From the NCBI GenBank assembly GCA_944381365.1, contig CALWKW010000004.1:62001-126000 (forward strand): 64,000 nucleotides of DNA, read 5' to 3'. The notes beneath the pieces are model-generated. The model saw only the letters and a program-made list of their open reading frames with translations. It searched no databases and was not told where the DNA came from. Origin of the DNA: an uncultured Christensenellaceae bacterium. GTDB lineage: Bacteria; Bacillota; Clostridia; Christensenellales; UBA3700. This document shows, piece after piece, positions 27,216 to 37,170 of the stretch; the stretch's first letter is position 1, and each line of letters opens with the position of its first letter. A program made the position numbers and the translations under genes.

Positions 27216-27355
27216 CAAAATATAGTATATTTAATTTAATATTGCAATAAAATATTAAAAGATTTTAATATCATCATTTGAGTGGTATTTTAACCTTAAA
27301 AGGCAAGTCGAGTATTTGCTTTTGCAAAATTCCCGAAAATGTTCAGGAGGCTATT

Positions 27356-28258
27356 TTGACAGAAAAAATCATTGACTTTGTAAGAGAATTAATCGGCAAC
27401 GATTATATCACCACGGTACTTATCTCCATGATACCGATAGTGGAATTGAGAGGAGCTATACCTGCCGCTATGACAATGGGTATTCATCCTTTACTTGCTT
27501 TGGCACTTGCTTGGGCAGGTTCGGCAATCGTTTCGCCTATACTTTTGCTCATTTTGCGTCCTGTACTCAATTGGATGAAAAAAATCAAAGCTTTTGCTTC
27601 TTTGGCAAATGCTGTCGAAAGCGGCTTCAGAGCCAAAGCCTTGAAAGTAGTCGGAGCAAATGCCGACACAGAGCTCACTCCAGAACTTGCCAAAAAACTC
27701 GAAAAGAAAAAGATGCTCGGTGTATATGTGTTCGTAGCAGTGCCTTTTCCTATGACGGGAGTATGGACGGGCAGTGCGATATCTACATTTCTCGACATAC
27801 CTTTTTGGAAGTCAATGTTTATGGTATGGCTGGGAAATCTTACTGCCGGTATTATCGTGACGGTGCTTGCGGTATTCTTGCAGGATTATATGAATATCGT
27901 GCTCGATGTTTTCTTTATCATCGTAATAATCGTATTGTTGCTTTATATTTTGAGAGTAGTTATCAAAATGGTGAAATCCAAAAAGCAGGCAAAAGAACAA
28001 GCAGAAAATTCCTTAAGCGAAGATATGCAAAATGATAGCGAAAACAAAAATATTGTAGTAGACAATGAGTCTTTAGATGAAGATAAAAACGAGAATATTC
28101 AGGACGATATAAAAAATGTCACGGAAAATACATTGATAGATGACAAAATGCCGACAGATGATAAAGATTTATCTCAAAAAGACGAAGACATCATAGTGAC
28201 ATCTACAAGTCAAAACAAATCAAAAAGGAAAGATAAAGTCAGCGATAAAAAAGATTAA
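27356..28258 (+). CDS. COG2426 'small multidrug export'-type membrane protein with acidic tail
   Basis: 300 residues starting at TTG five nt after CAGGAGG (the open frame begins earlier, at 27278, without a site). Residues 1-205 form the membrane domain with family blocks SMIPIVELRGAIPAAMTMG, KKKMLGVYVFVAVPFPMTG and FWKSMFMVWLGN. The family is named for small multidrug export, but transport activity is poorly proven; it is related to DedA-type membrane proteins. Residues 215-300 are a very acidic, Lys/Asp/Asn-rich disordered tail not typical of the family. Confidence 0.8.
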   Translation: MTEKIIDFVRELIGNDYITTVLISMIPIVELRGAIPAAMTMGIHPLLALALAWAGSAIVSPILLLILRPVLNWMKKIKAFASLANAVESGFRAKALKVVGANADTELTPELAKKLEKKKMLGVYVFVAVPFPMTGVWTGSAISTFLDIPFWKSMFMVWLGNLTAGIIVTVLAVFLQDYMNIVLDVFFIIVIIVLLLYILRVVIKMVKSKKQAKEQAENSLSEDMQNDSENKNIVVDNESLDEDKNENIQDDIKNVTENTLIDDKMPTDDKDLSQKDEDIIVTSTSQNKSKRKDKVSDKKD

Positions 28259-28322
28259 ATTTTGTCTTGATAATTAATTGATTTGTATAAATACTATATC
28301 GAAAAACCTTAGAGGATAAGTT

Positions 28323-29252
28323 ATGAAATATTATGAATTGACTATCGATACATCAAGCGATGCGAGCGAGCTTGTCGCAGAAATTCTCACAGAACTCGGC
28401 AGCAACGGTATCGGTATATATGACAACAGGGATTTGCTCGGACTTGCCGACAGCGGTGTCGTGTGGGACTATATGGAAGAGCATCTCATAAAAGATGACG
28501 GAAAAGCACAGGTAAAGGGCTATTTTGAGGTAGATAATATCCAAGAAGTGCTTTCAGAACTTGACAAAAAATTGGCTTTTCTTAAAGAAAATTGTCCTTT
28601 TGATTATGGTACACTCGATATCAGCAAGACATTGGTAGATGACGAAGATTGGGTAAACAATTGGAAACAATACTATAAGCCTATTCAGGAGGGAAGAGTG
28701 ACGATAGTTCCCGAATGGATAGATTACGAAGCCAAAGAGGGAGAGTATATCGTCAAAATCGATCCCGGTATGGCATTCGGCACGGGCGAACACGAAAGCA
28801 CAAAAATGTGTCTTATGCTTTTGCAAGCATTGGGAGTAGAAGACAAAAGCGTCATCGATGTGGGTACGGGCAGCGGTATTTTGGCACTTGCTTCTGCAAA
28901 GCTCGGAGCAAAGTTTGTTGAGGCTTATGACATAGACGACAATGCAGTAAAGTCAGCAAAAGAGAATTGTGTCCTCAACAATTTGCAGGACAAAATATAT
29001 GTAGCAAATGCCAACTTGCTTGACAAGACGACAGGCAAATTCGATATAGTACTTGCCAATATCACGGCAGATGTGCTTATTATGCTTTCAAATTCTTTGG
29101 GAGACTATTTGAAAAAAGACGGTATTGTAATAATATCGGGTATTATTCTCAAAAGAGAAAACGATGTAAAGAAGGCTTTTGAGGACAACGGCTTTAAAGT
29201 TTTGCAAAGAATTAATATGGGCGAGTGGGTGGCTTTTAAACTCACCAAATAA
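28323..29252 (+). CDS. prmA: ribosomal protein L11 methyltransferase
   Basis: Methylates L11 using S-adenosylmethionine. 309 residues: an N-terminal substrate-binding domain and then a class I methyltransferase with the SAM motif DVGTGSGILALAS (about residues 180-192), the preceding FGTGEHESTKMC and the catalytic-region VLANITADVL. ATG after GAGGATA. Followed by rsmE and mtaB in the conserved Gram-positive order, but the usual dnaK-dnaJ genes are not upstream. Confidence 0.95.
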   Translation: MKYYELTIDTSSDASELVAEILTELGSNGIGIYDNRDLLGLADSGVVWDYMEEHLIKDDGKAQVKGYFEVDNIQEVLSELDKKLAFLKENCPFDYGTLDISKTLVDDEDWVNNWKQYYKPIQEGRVTIVPEWIDYEAKEGEYIVKIDPGMAFGTGEHESTKMCLMLLQALGVEDKSVIDVGTGSGILALASAKLGAKFVEAYDIDDNAVKSAKENCVLNNLQDKIYVANANLLDKTTGKFDIVLANITADVLIMLSNSLGDYLKKDGIVIISGIILKRENDVKKAFEDNGFKVLQRINMGEWVAFKLTK

Positions 29253-29288
29253 ATTATCGGTAGACAATAAATATTTGACGGACAAACT

Positions 29289-30017
29289 ATGGAGATAAAA
29301 AGATTTTTTGCGAATAAGTCGGATTATGCCGATGGCTTTATCATAATAGATAAAGACGAGTTTGTGCATCTTACAAAGGTGCTTAGACATAAGGTAGGCT
29401 ATAAAGTGATAGTAAATCTCAACGATGAAAAGGATTATTTAGGACATATCGTAGAGATTGCAAAGGACTATGCAAAAATTTATGTGGACGAAATTATAGA
29501 AAATCAATGCAAGACAAAAGCCGAAGTCACGCTTTTTCAAGCTTTGCCAAAAGGCGATAAATTTGATTTTATTATACAAAAATGCGTAGAGCTCGGAGTC
29601 AAAAACATTACTCCTTTTCTTTCAAAATTCACAAACGAGACAAAAATAAATCACTCAAGGTCAGAAAGAATAGCATTAGAAGCTTGCAAACAATGCGGTA
29701 GAAGCATAAAAGCGGAAATAGGCGAATTGATAGAGTTTGACGAAATGGTGCAAAAACTCAAAGAATTCGATACGATTATTTTTCCTTACGAGCATGCTAC
29801 GGTGGGCAGTATGGCAGAGGTAAAAGGATTGGAAGAAGGCAAAAAAATCGCTCTTATTATCGGAAGCGAAGGCGGTTTTTCTCCAGAAGAAGCTCAAAAG
29901 ATAGAAGAGTGCGGCGGACAAGTCTTGTCTCTTGGAAAAAGGATATTGAGGTGCGAGACGGCTTCTATTATATCCGTAGGACTTGTGATGTATGAACTCG
30001 GGGAGCTTAAAGCTTGA
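29289..30017 (+). CDS. rsmE: 16S rRNA m3U1498 methyltransferase
   Basis: 242 residues, SPOUT superfamily. It has an N-terminal PUA-like domain (HLTKVLRHKVGYKVIV) and a trefoil-knot C-domain with IGSEGGFSPEEAQ (about residue 197) and LGKRILRCETASI (about 219). Methylates U1498 in the ribosome decoding centre. No good Shine-Dalgarno; it begins 36 nt after prmA, so translation may depend on the upstream gene or on its own short leader. Confidence 0.94.
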   Translation: MEIKRFFANKSDYADGFIIIDKDEFVHLTKVLRHKVGYKVIVNLNDEKDYLGHIVEIAKDYAKIYVDEIIENQCKTKAEVTLFQALPKGDKFDFIIQKCVELGVKNITPFLSKFTNETKINHSRSERIALEACKQCGRSIKAEIGELIEFDEMVQKLKEFDTIIFPYEHATVGSMAEVKGLEEGKKIALIIGSEGGFSPEEAQKIEECGGQVLSLGKRILRCETASIISVGLVMYELGELKA

Positions 30018-30121
30018 AATTAAATTAATATTGAGTTTAATATTTATATTAAAATTCATTTGCCAAGACAAATTGTTTTGACGATAGTAGATAGTAATAG
30101 ACAATAAAATCATAATAGAAA

Positions 30122-31381
30122 ATGAAAATAGTAGTATACAATCTCGGATGCAAAGTAAACAAATACGAATGCGACAGCATTTTGAAAAGCCTCAGACAAA
30201 AAGGTCATGAGGTAAGCGAAGATTTGGTCTTTGCAGATGTGTATATACTCAATACTTGTGCCGTCACAAACGAGGCTGAAAGAAAGTCCCGTCAATGTGT
30301 GAGCCGTTGTTTGAGGCTCAATCCTGATGCCAAAGTTATCGTATGCGGCTGTGCCTCGCAAAACAATGCAAGCCAGTTTTCAGGAAAAGAAAATGTATGC
30401 TTTGTCAAAGGCGTTGCGGACAAGCAGGCTATTGTCGATGAGATTGACAAAAAAGGTATTGAAGTGCAAGAACTTCCCACAATCTACGAAGACGATTTTT
30501 CGCCTGAAGTGGTCAGGACAAGAGCTTATGTAAAAATTCAGGACGGATGCAACAACTTTTGCAGTTATTGTCTAATACCTTATTTGAGAGGCAGAAGCCG
30601 TTCGAGAGCAGAAGAGAGCATAATCAAAGAATGTGAAGAGCTTTCTCAAAAATGCAAAGAACTTACCATTACCGGTATAGATATGTCATCTTATGGCAAA
30701 GATATCGGCAGCAGTCTTGCTGAACTTATCTCAAAGCTAAAAGACATAGATTGTCGAATCAGATTGGGCTCTTTAGAGGTAAATGTCATTGACGAAAATC
30801 TTTTAAAAGCACTCAAAGGTCTGAAGAAGTTTTGTCCTCAATTTCATTTGTCTTTGCAAAGCGGAGACGATAGCGTCCTCAAAAAAATGAACAGGCACTA
30901 TACTACTCAAGAGTATTATGAAAAAGTCAAACTCATAAGAGAGTATTTTGAAGATTGTGCCATCACCACAGATCTTATTTGCGGTTTTCCCTTAGAAAGC
31001 GAGGAAAGCTTTTTGAATACGCTTGAATTTTTGAAAAAGACGGGATTTTATCAGGTGCATACTTTCGGCTATTCTCTAAGAGGCGGTACGGTGGCGGCGA
31101 GATATCCCCAGCTTCCTCCCGAAGTGATAAAAGACAGATGTCAAAGGGCTTCTTTAGTAGCAGAAAAGTGCAAAGAAGAATATCTTAAAAATTATGTTGG
31201 CAAGACTTTAGAGCTTCTTACCGAAGATGAGGAAAACGGGTATATGTCAGGTTATACAAGACAATACATAAAAGTTTATCTCAAACACGCAAAAAGCGAT
31301 ACTCTTTATAATGTAAGAATCGACAAAATAGAAAAGGGCATTGCATATGCTTCGATTATAGATGATAAAGACAATAATTGA
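30122..31381 (+). CDS. mtaB: tRNA t6A37 methylthiotransferase
   Basis: Radical-SAM enzyme that converts t6A to ms2t6A at tRNA position 37. 419 residues: N-terminal UPF0004 domain with three Cys ligands (LGCKVNKYE, LNTCAVT, CGCASQ), radical-SAM motif CNNFCSYC (about residues 142-149), and a C-terminal TRAM-like domain. 'NLGCKVNKYE' distinguishes MtaB from MiaB. No Shine-Dalgarno is visible before the ATG. Third gene of prmA-rsmE-mtaB. Confidence 0.94.
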   Translation: MKIVVYNLGCKVNKYECDSILKSLRQKGHEVSEDLVFADVYILNTCAVTNEAERKSRQCVSRCLRLNPDAKVIVCGCASQNNASQFSGKENVCFVKGVADKQAIVDEIDKKGIEVQELPTIYEDDFSPEVVRTRAYVKIQDGCNNFCSYCLIPYLRGRSRSRAEESIIKECEELSQKCKELTITGIDMSSYGKDIGSSLAELISKLKDIDCRIRLGSLEVNVIDENLLKALKGLKKFCPQFHLSLQSGDDSVLKKMNRHYTTQEYYEKVKLIREYFEDCAITTDLICGFPLESEESFLNTLEFLKKTGFYQVHTFGYSLRGGTVAARYPQLPPEVIKDRCQRASLVAEKCKEEYLKNYVGKTLELLTEDEENGYMSGYTRQYIKVYLKHAKSDTLYNVRIDKIEKGIAYASIIDDKDNN

Positions 31382-31443
31382 AAGGGTTTATATTCTATTT
31401 GATTTATCAAAATATATAAATAAATAGTTTAAGGAGAAAGAAA

Positions 31444-31848
31444 ATGGATTGTATTTTTTGCAAAATAATAAAAGGCGAAATACCTTCTTACAAAATTTAT
31501 GAGGATGAAAAGACATTTGCTTTTTTGGACATAGCTTCAGACAGCTACGGACATACTTTGGTCATTCCCAAGAATCATTGCACAAACATTTTGGATTGTC
31601 CAAAAGAAGATTTGCAGGCGGTAATGAATACTGTTCAGAAAATTGCAAAGCATTATGTGGACGATTGCGGTTTTGAAGGTGTGAATATTATCAATTCAAG
31701 CGGAGAGTGTGCAGAGCAATCAGTCTTTCACTTGCATATTCACATTATACCAAGAAAGAAAAATGACGGATTGCATATATGGCCTTTGAGAGAGAAATTT
31801 GAGCTTTCTTTGGCGGATATCTGCAAAGAGCTTTCTTTGTGCAAATAA
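31444..31848 (+). CDS. HIT family hydrolase
   Basis: 134 residues. Histidine-triad nucleotide hydrolase/transferase: N-terminal CIFCKIIKGEIPSYKIYE (zinc-type C..C) and the catalytic HLHIHIIPR (HxHxH, about residues 99-107). Acts on AMP-lysine or adenosine phosphoramidates in related proteins; the physiological substrate here is unknown. ATG after AAGGAGAAAG. HIT genes next to mtaB and rpsU are common in Firmicutes. Confidence 0.92.
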   Translation: MDCIFCKIIKGEIPSYKIYEDEKTFAFLDIASDSYGHTLVIPKNHCTNILDCPKEDLQAVMNTVQKIAKHYVDDCGFEGVNIINSSGECAEQSVFHLHIHIIPRKKNDGLHIWPLREKFELSLADICKELSLCK

Positions 31849-31994
31849 ATCTTGATTAGATAATACTGATTATAAAAAAGCAAATTAAGATAATATCTTA
31901 TATCGAATATAAATATAAGAGCATAATCTTTTTGTGTCACGACTTGTCAAAAAGCAAAAATTTTTATCAAAATCAAAATCGGTGGATAATTTTG

Positions 31995-32023
31995 TTGACA
32001 AGAATTTTTGTTTATGCAATAAT
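31995..32023 (+). promoter_or_regulatory. rpsU promoter
   Basis: TTGACA (31995-32000), 17-nt spacer, AATAAT (32018-32023); leader about 35 nt to the AAGGAGG site. Confidence 0.6.
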
Positions 32024-32064
32024 ATTGAAGTAATTAAGCCGTTATAGGGAAAGGAGGCGATAAT

Positions 32065-32244
32065 ATGTCGACAGTTAAGGTAGGTGAAAACGAATCTTTG
32101 GACTCTGCTATCAGAAGATTTAAGCGTAAGTGTGCAAGAGACGGCATTATCGGCGACCTGCGTAAGAAAGAGGCTTACGAAAAGCCCAGCGTAAAACGCA
32201 AGAAGAAAGCAGAAGCGGCTCGCAAGAGAATGTACAAGTCCTGA
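32065..32244 (+). CDS. rpsU: 30S ribosomal protein S21
   Basis: A 59-residue basic protein with a strong AAGGAGG site. It begins [19 protein letters not shown] and ends in a Lys/Arg-rich tail ([17 protein letters not shown]), the normal S21 pattern. S21 binds near the 3' end of 16S rRNA and helps initiation; its presence implies ordinary Shine-Dalgarno recognition alongside the leaderless-looking genes seen here. It ends in TGA and a terminator. Confidence 0.95.
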   Translation: MSTVKVGENESLDSAIRRFKRKCARDGIIGDLRKKEAYEKPSVKRKKKAEAARKRMYKS

Positions 32245-32260
32245 TAATTCAGAAAAGGTG

Positions 32261-32290
32261 AGAGATACAACAGTATCTCTTATTTTTTTG
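32261..32290 (+). terminator. rpsU terminator
   Basis: 8-bp stem agagatac/gtatctct with a 4-nt loop and then a T-rich run. Confidence 0.85.
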
Positions 32291-32409
32291 TTTGTTTGAA
32301 GGATAAAGAATTATTTTATTGTTGAGTTTTTTTTGTTGTTATTATATAATTATATAGTATTGATTTTTGCTCGTACAAAAATATTCTCAGGAAAAAAGGA
32401 AATGTATAT

Positions 32410-34650
32410 ATGAATTATGATTCGCTTTTGAATTCATCACAGATTTTACCCGTAAAGGATACCGATGGTGCGGTACTCGTGCTTGCAGGTGCGGGCAGTG
32501 GCAAAACGAGAGTGCTTACATACCGTATTGCTTATCTTATAGAGCATGACGGAGTAGACCCCTCAAATATTCTTGCCATTACTTTTACAAACAAGGCTGC
32601 GGGAGAAATGAGAGAGCGTATTCACGATGTTACCGGCAGAAGCGGAATGACGATTTCTACTTTCCACTCGCTTTGTGCAAAAATATTGAGAGCAGATATT
32701 GCAAAGCTTGGCGACTATACTTCGAGTTTTTCTATCTATGATGACGAGGATACAAAAAAGGTAATAGCCAGAATTTTAAAGGCTATGGAAGTAGAAGACA
32801 ACAAAGAATACAAAAAGCTCATAAAATGGCATATATCCAATGCCAAAAACAATGCTTTGACAGCGAGCGAATACGCTATGCGTATTAAAGGCGAACCCGA
32901 AGGCGAGCTTATTTCCAAAGTCTACGAAAGATACGAAAAAGAGCTCAAAGAAAACAATGCTTTAGATTTTGACGATTTGCTTTACAAGACATTGTTGCTT
33001 TTTGCCAAAAACAAAGATATTCTCGACAAATATCAGACAAAATTCAAGTATATTCATGTAGACGAGTTTCAGGATACAAACAAAATACAATATACTCTCG
33101 TAAGACTTCTCGCCAACAAATACGGCAATATATTTGTCGTGGGCGATGACGACCAAAGTATTTACGGCTGGAGATGGGCGGATGTGTCCAATATCAAAAA
33201 GTTTACGCAGCATTTCCCCGATTGCAGAATATACAAACTCGAGCAGAATTACAGAAGCACAAAAAATATCCTCGATGTAGCCAACAAGATTATTGCCCAC
33301 AACTCTCAGAGAATGGACAAGACTTTGTGGACAGACGGCGAAGAGGGAGTAAAGGTAATATACAAAAGCTGTTATGACGAAAAATACGAGGCTGATTATG
33401 TGCTCGAGCAGATAAGCAATCTTATTCACAGCGAAAATTACGATTACAGCGATTTTGCTATTTTGGTGAGAGCGAGTGCATTGACCCGTTCGTTTGAAGA
33501 AAAACTTGCTCTGTACAATTATCCTTATAAACTTATTGGCGGAAACAAATTCTTTGAGAGAAAAGAAGTAAAAGACTTCTTGGCATACCTCAAATTTGTC
33601 GCAAACCCTTCGGACAGCGAAAGTATATTGAGAGTAATCAATGTCCCCAAACGAAATATAGGTGACACTGCGGTTCAAAAACTTATAGAAGCCTGTGCAG
33701 AAAGTCAGGTATCTTTGATGACGGGTATATTGAATGTGGATATGCTTGACCTCACTCCTGTCAATAAAAACAAGATTAGAGTATTTGCCGATGTCGTAAA
33801 AGAATTGCAGTCAAGAGCAAATATGCCCCTTGTGGATTATGTAGATTTTGTCAATGAATTTGTCAATTTTGCAAGTCAATACAATCCTAAGGACGAAGAG
33901 GACAAAAACCGACTCGATAATATCGATGATTTTATCACTTCAGTCAAAGAATATTGCAAAGACAATGCGGATAGCAAACTCGATGAATATCTACAATCCG
34001 TTTCGCTTGTCACAGATACCGATCAGCCTATCGAAGACTGTATTACTCTTGCTACCATACACGGAGTAAAGGGATTGGAGTATAAGTGCTGTTTTATAGT
34101 AGGTCTTGAAGAAGGATTGTTCCCCAGCGTAAGACAAGACAGCGGCGATGACGATATGCAGGAAGAAAGACGCATAATGTATGTTGCCGTGACAAGAGCG
34201 AGAGAAAGACTTTTCCTTACAAATGCACAATCGAGATTCAGATACGGACACAGAGAATACGGCACTCCTTCGAGGTTTTTGAAAGAGGGAGGATTCATAA
34301 AAGAAGTACCTAAGAGAGAGACGGCGAGCGTTGAGAGCATACTCGGTGATTTCGGCGGATATCAGCCTGTTCAGGAATATAGCGTAAGAGAAAAGCAGGA
34401 CAGAATAAAAGAGATGAAAAAGCTCATGCACAATTATGTCAAGACTCCTGCTTTTGCAAAGAGTGCACCTAAAGAGTCTCCTCAATCAAAGGATGTGTCA
34501 GTATTCAAGGTGGGTATGCAGGTAGAACATACAAGATTCGGAGTAGGAAAAATCATTGCTATTATGGGAGAAAACGCAAAGATAGAGTTTCCCGTATTGG
34601 GAGTCAAGACTTTCAATATGCGACTTGCTCCTATCAAAGTGATAGAATAA
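32410..34650 (+). CDS. pcrA: UvrD/PcrA-type DNA helicase
   Basis: 746 residues, superfamily 1A helicase working in repair and in clearing proteins from DNA. Motifs in order: Q-motif region, Walker A LAGAGSGKTRVLTYR (about residues 26-40), FTNKAAGEMRER (Ia), DEFQDTN (II, about 218), VVGDDDQSIYGWR (III), LEQNYRST (IV), HGVKGLEY (V), VAVTRARERLFL (VI). The C-terminal Tudor-like domain (VGMQVEHTRFGVGKII) binds RNA polymerase in PcrA. Directly upstream of ligA, as in Bacillus (pcrB absent). Confidence 0.95.
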   Translation: MNYDSLLNSSQILPVKDTDGAVLVLAGAGSGKTRVLTYRIAYLIEHDGVDPSNILAITFTNKAAGEMRERIHDVTGRSGMTISTFHSLCAKILRADIAKLGDYTSSFSIYDDEDTKKVIARILKAMEVEDNKEYKKLIKWHISNAKNNALTASEYAMRIKGEPEGELISKVYERYEKELKENNALDFDDLLYKTLLLFAKNKDILDKYQTKFKYIHVDEFQDTNKIQYTLVRLLANKYGNIFVVGDDDQSIYGWRWADVSNIKKFTQHFPDCRIYKLEQNYRSTKNILDVANKIIAHNSQRMDKTLWTDGEEGVKVIYKSCYDEKYEADYVLEQISNLIHSENYDYSDFAILVRASALTRSFEEKLALYNYPYKLIGGNKFFERKEVKDFLAYLKFVANPSDSESILRVINVPKRNIGDTAVQKLIEACAESQVSLMTGILNVDMLDLTPVNKNKIRVFADVVKELQSRANMPLVDYVDFVNEFVNFASQYNPKDEEDKNRLDNIDDFITSVKEYCKDNADSKLDEYLQSVSLVTDTDQPIEDCITLATIHGVKGLEYKCCFIVGLEEGLFPSVRQDSGDDDMQEERRIMYVAVTRARERLFLTNAQSRFRYGHREYGTPSRFLKEGGFIKEVPKRETASVESILGDFGGYQPVQEYSVREKQDRIKEMKKLMHNYVKTPAFAKSAPKESPQSKDVSVFKVGMQVEHTRFGVGKIIAIMGENAKIEFPVLGVKTFNMRLAPIKVIE

Positions 34651-34759
34651 GTGATTAGAGACATAATATCTTTGATGTTTTGTTTATTAAAATACATCTC
34701 AAATATTCGCAATTTCGCTTTAAATAAGAAACAAGGACATTTTGTCATAAGGAGGATTT

Positions 34760-36712
34760 ATGGACGATAAAAAGAGAATGGAAGAGCTTGTAGAAAAGCT
34801 CAATGAGTATTCTTATCAATATTATACATTGGACAATCCTACGATTGCCGATGTAGAGTATGACAGACTTTATGACGAATTGTCAGAACTTGAGAAGAAA
34901 AGCGGCATAATACTTGAAAATTCACCTACAAAAAGAGTAGGTGATGTGGTGCTAAAAGGTTTTAAATCCGTAAAACATCTCGGAAGACTTTATTCTTTGG
35001 ACAAATGTCAGACAAAAGAAGCATTGTCGCAATGGCTGGACAAACTTATAAAGTTTTGCGGCTCGATGCCCAAGTGTTCGCTCGAGTATAAATTTGACGG
35101 ACTTACTATAAATATGCTCTACGAAAACGGACTTTTGGTAAGAGCTGCCACAAGAGGAAACGGCATAGAAGGCGAAGATGTGACCGAACAGGTAAAGACT
35201 ATAAAATGCGTTCCCTTGTCCATTGAATATAAAGGTACTTTGGAAGTTCAGGGCGAAGGCATAATGAGATTGTCGGCTCTTGCCGAATACAATTCAAAAC
35301 AAGGCGTGACTCCTCTCAAAAACGCAAGAAATGCCGTAGCGGGAGCTATAAGAAATCTCGATCCCAAGGTTACGGCTTCGAGAAGATTGGAAGTAATATG
35401 TTATAATGTCAATTACATTGATAAAGTATTTGCTACGGGAAGCGAAATGATTGATTTTCTCAAGCAAAACAAATTCAAAGTCAGCGAACAATATGTGCTT
35501 TATGATGACAAGCAAAAACTTATCGATGCACTTGATGGAATACAAAACGAGAGAGACAGTCTTGATTTTCTCATTGATGGTGCAGTAATAAAAGTGGACG
35601 ATACATCGATAAGAGAGAGAATGGGATATACCGAAAAATTCCCCAAGTGGGCGGTAGCATTCAAGTTTCCCGCTCAGGAAACGACCACGCTTTTAAAAGA
35701 TGTGGTATGGCAAGTATCTAGGACGGGAAAGCTCAATCCTTTGGCTATATTAGAGCCTGTTGACCTTGCAGGCGTGACCGTTCAAAGAGCCACTTTGTCC
35801 AATATAAGCGAGATAAGAAGAAAGGATATAAAAATCGGCAGCAGAGTCTTTATAAGAAGAAGCAATGATGTTATACCGGAAATCACAGGTATTGCAGAGC
35901 ATACTCCTCAATCTGTCGATGTCAAAAAACCTGAAGTATGTCCCGCATGCGGTGCTCCCGTAATCGAAGACGGAGTATTTTTGAAGTGCAGCAATGTCAA
36001 AAATTGTGCTCCTGCCATAATATCTATGATGTCGCACTTTGCCTCAAGAGATGCGATGGATATAGAGGGCTTGTCCGACAAGACATTAGAGATGCTTTAC
36101 AATGAAGGCAAGTTGCACCACTTTGTGGATATATACAAATTAAAAGCCGAAGACTTTGTCGATGTAGAGGGTTTTGCCGAGAAAAAGGCGGGAAATATCT
36201 TGAATGCAATAGAAAAGAGCAAAGATACTACGCTTGACAGATTTATTTACGCATTGGGTATTCCCAATATAGGAAAGAAAGCTTCAAAACAGCTTGCAGA
36301 CGAATTCAAGACCATAGAAAATGTCATGAAAGCGACTTATATGGAGCTTGTATGTCTTGAGGATTTTGGCGAAATTATGGCAAACGGAGTAGTCGATTAT
36401 TGGCAAGACGAAAAGCATATAGAAGATGTAGAAGAACTTTTGAGATGCGGTATAAAGATTGCTCAAAAACAAGTCATTGAAGGAGCCTTGACAGGAAAGA
36501 AAGTAGTGCTTACAGGTTCGCTTCCTACATTGAAAAGGTCTCAGGCAAAAGCTTTGATTGAAGAAAACGGCGGCGAGGTATCGGAGTCCGTATCAAAGAC
36601 CGTAAACCTTATTGTCGCAGGAGAAGACGCAGGAAGCAAGCTTGAAAAAGCTAAAAAATTGGGCATTGAAATTATAGACGAAAAAGGCTTGTTTGACTTG
36701 ATAGGAAAATAG
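34760..36712 (+). CDS. ligA: NAD-dependent DNA ligase
   Basis: Seals nicks in replication and repair. 650 residues. Ia NAD-binding domain (YQYYTLDNPTIADVEYDRLY), adenylated lysine in LEYKFDGL (KxDG, about residue 114), OB fold, four-Cys zinc finger (CPACGAP and CSNVKNC, about 395-415), helix-hairpin-helix repeats and a C-terminal BRCT domain (about 575-650). ATG after AAGGAGG. Ends at a terminator. Confidence 0.97.
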   Translation: MDDKKRMEELVEKLNEYSYQYYTLDNPTIADVEYDRLYDELSELEKKSGIILENSPTKRVGDVVLKGFKSVKHLGRLYSLDKCQTKEALSQWLDKLIKFCGSMPKCSLEYKFDGLTINMLYENGLLVRAATRGNGIEGEDVTEQVKTIKCVPLSIEYKGTLEVQGEGIMRLSALAEYNSKQGVTPLKNARNAVAGAIRNLDPKVTASRRLEVICYNVNYIDKVFATGSEMIDFLKQNKFKVSEQYVLYDDKQKLIDALDGIQNERDSLDFLIDGAVIKVDDTSIRERMGYTEKFPKWAVAFKFPAQETTTLLKDVVWQVSRTGKLNPLAILEPVDLAGVTVQRATLSNISEIRRKDIKIGSRVFIRRSNDVIPEITGIAEHTPQSVDVKKPEVCPACGAPVIEDGVFLKCSNVKNCAPAIISMMSHFASRDAMDIEGLSDKTLEMLYNEGKLHHFVDIYKLKAEDFVDVEGFAEKKAGNILNAIEKSKDTTLDRFIYALGIPNIGKKASKQLADEFKTIENVMKATYMELVCLEDFGEIMANGVVDYWQDEKHIEDVEELLRCGIKIAQKQVIEGALTGKKVVLTGSLPTLKRSQAKALIEENGGEVSESVSKTVNLIVAGEDAGSKLEKAKKLGIEIIDEKGLFDLIGK

Positions 36713-37170
36713 TCTTTAAATAGATAAATTAGTTTTATAAAATTAATATTTTAAAAAATTCGCTTGGATATAGCAATGTATTTGAGCGAATTTTTTGTTT
36801 TTATAAAAAATTTTTAAGAATTGATAATACTATCAAAAACTTTGATAGCTTAATTAAAGCCGATATATTTTATGGATAAAATGACACAATATTTTTTGAA
36901 ATAAATTTAAATTTTTATTTTTTAGATTGCAAAACTTAAGGGATTTTGTTGTGTCTTTTATTAAGCCAAAAGAAGTCAATTGAGAAAAATCTTTGGACAA
37001 ATGAGAATTTTAAAAAGTTAAGACAAAACCTTCAAGTAAGAGTAAATATACTAAAAATTGCGGTTTTGATTAATGCAAGATTGCTAATAAATATAATAAT
37101 ATTAAAAAACACTTGTAAAATAGCAAAAAAAGTGATATTCTTTATTATATTATAAATATTGGAGTGTAGT
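36713..37170. other. gene-free region between ligA and yicC
   Basis: 458 nt. It holds the ligA terminator near its left end and a possible yicC promoter near its right end (TTGTAA, 17 nt, TATTCT, around 37113-37141). A 69-codon open frame in the middle has no ribosome site and a composition like the spacer, so I do not call it. Confidence 0.6.
36753..36800 (+). terminator. ligA terminator
   Basis: 12-bp stem aaaaaattcgct/agcgaatttttt with a 20-nt loop; T run at the end. Confidence 0.75.

Noticed and set aside
32962..33678. Minus-strand open frame of 238 codons opposite pcrA
   Set aside because: Shadow of the helicase coding strand; no ribosome site and no recognisable protein.
36946..37155. 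69-codon open frame between ligA and yicC
   Set aside because: No ribosome site; Ile/Lys/Asn-rich composition equals the surrounding spacer; overlaps the likely yicC promoter.
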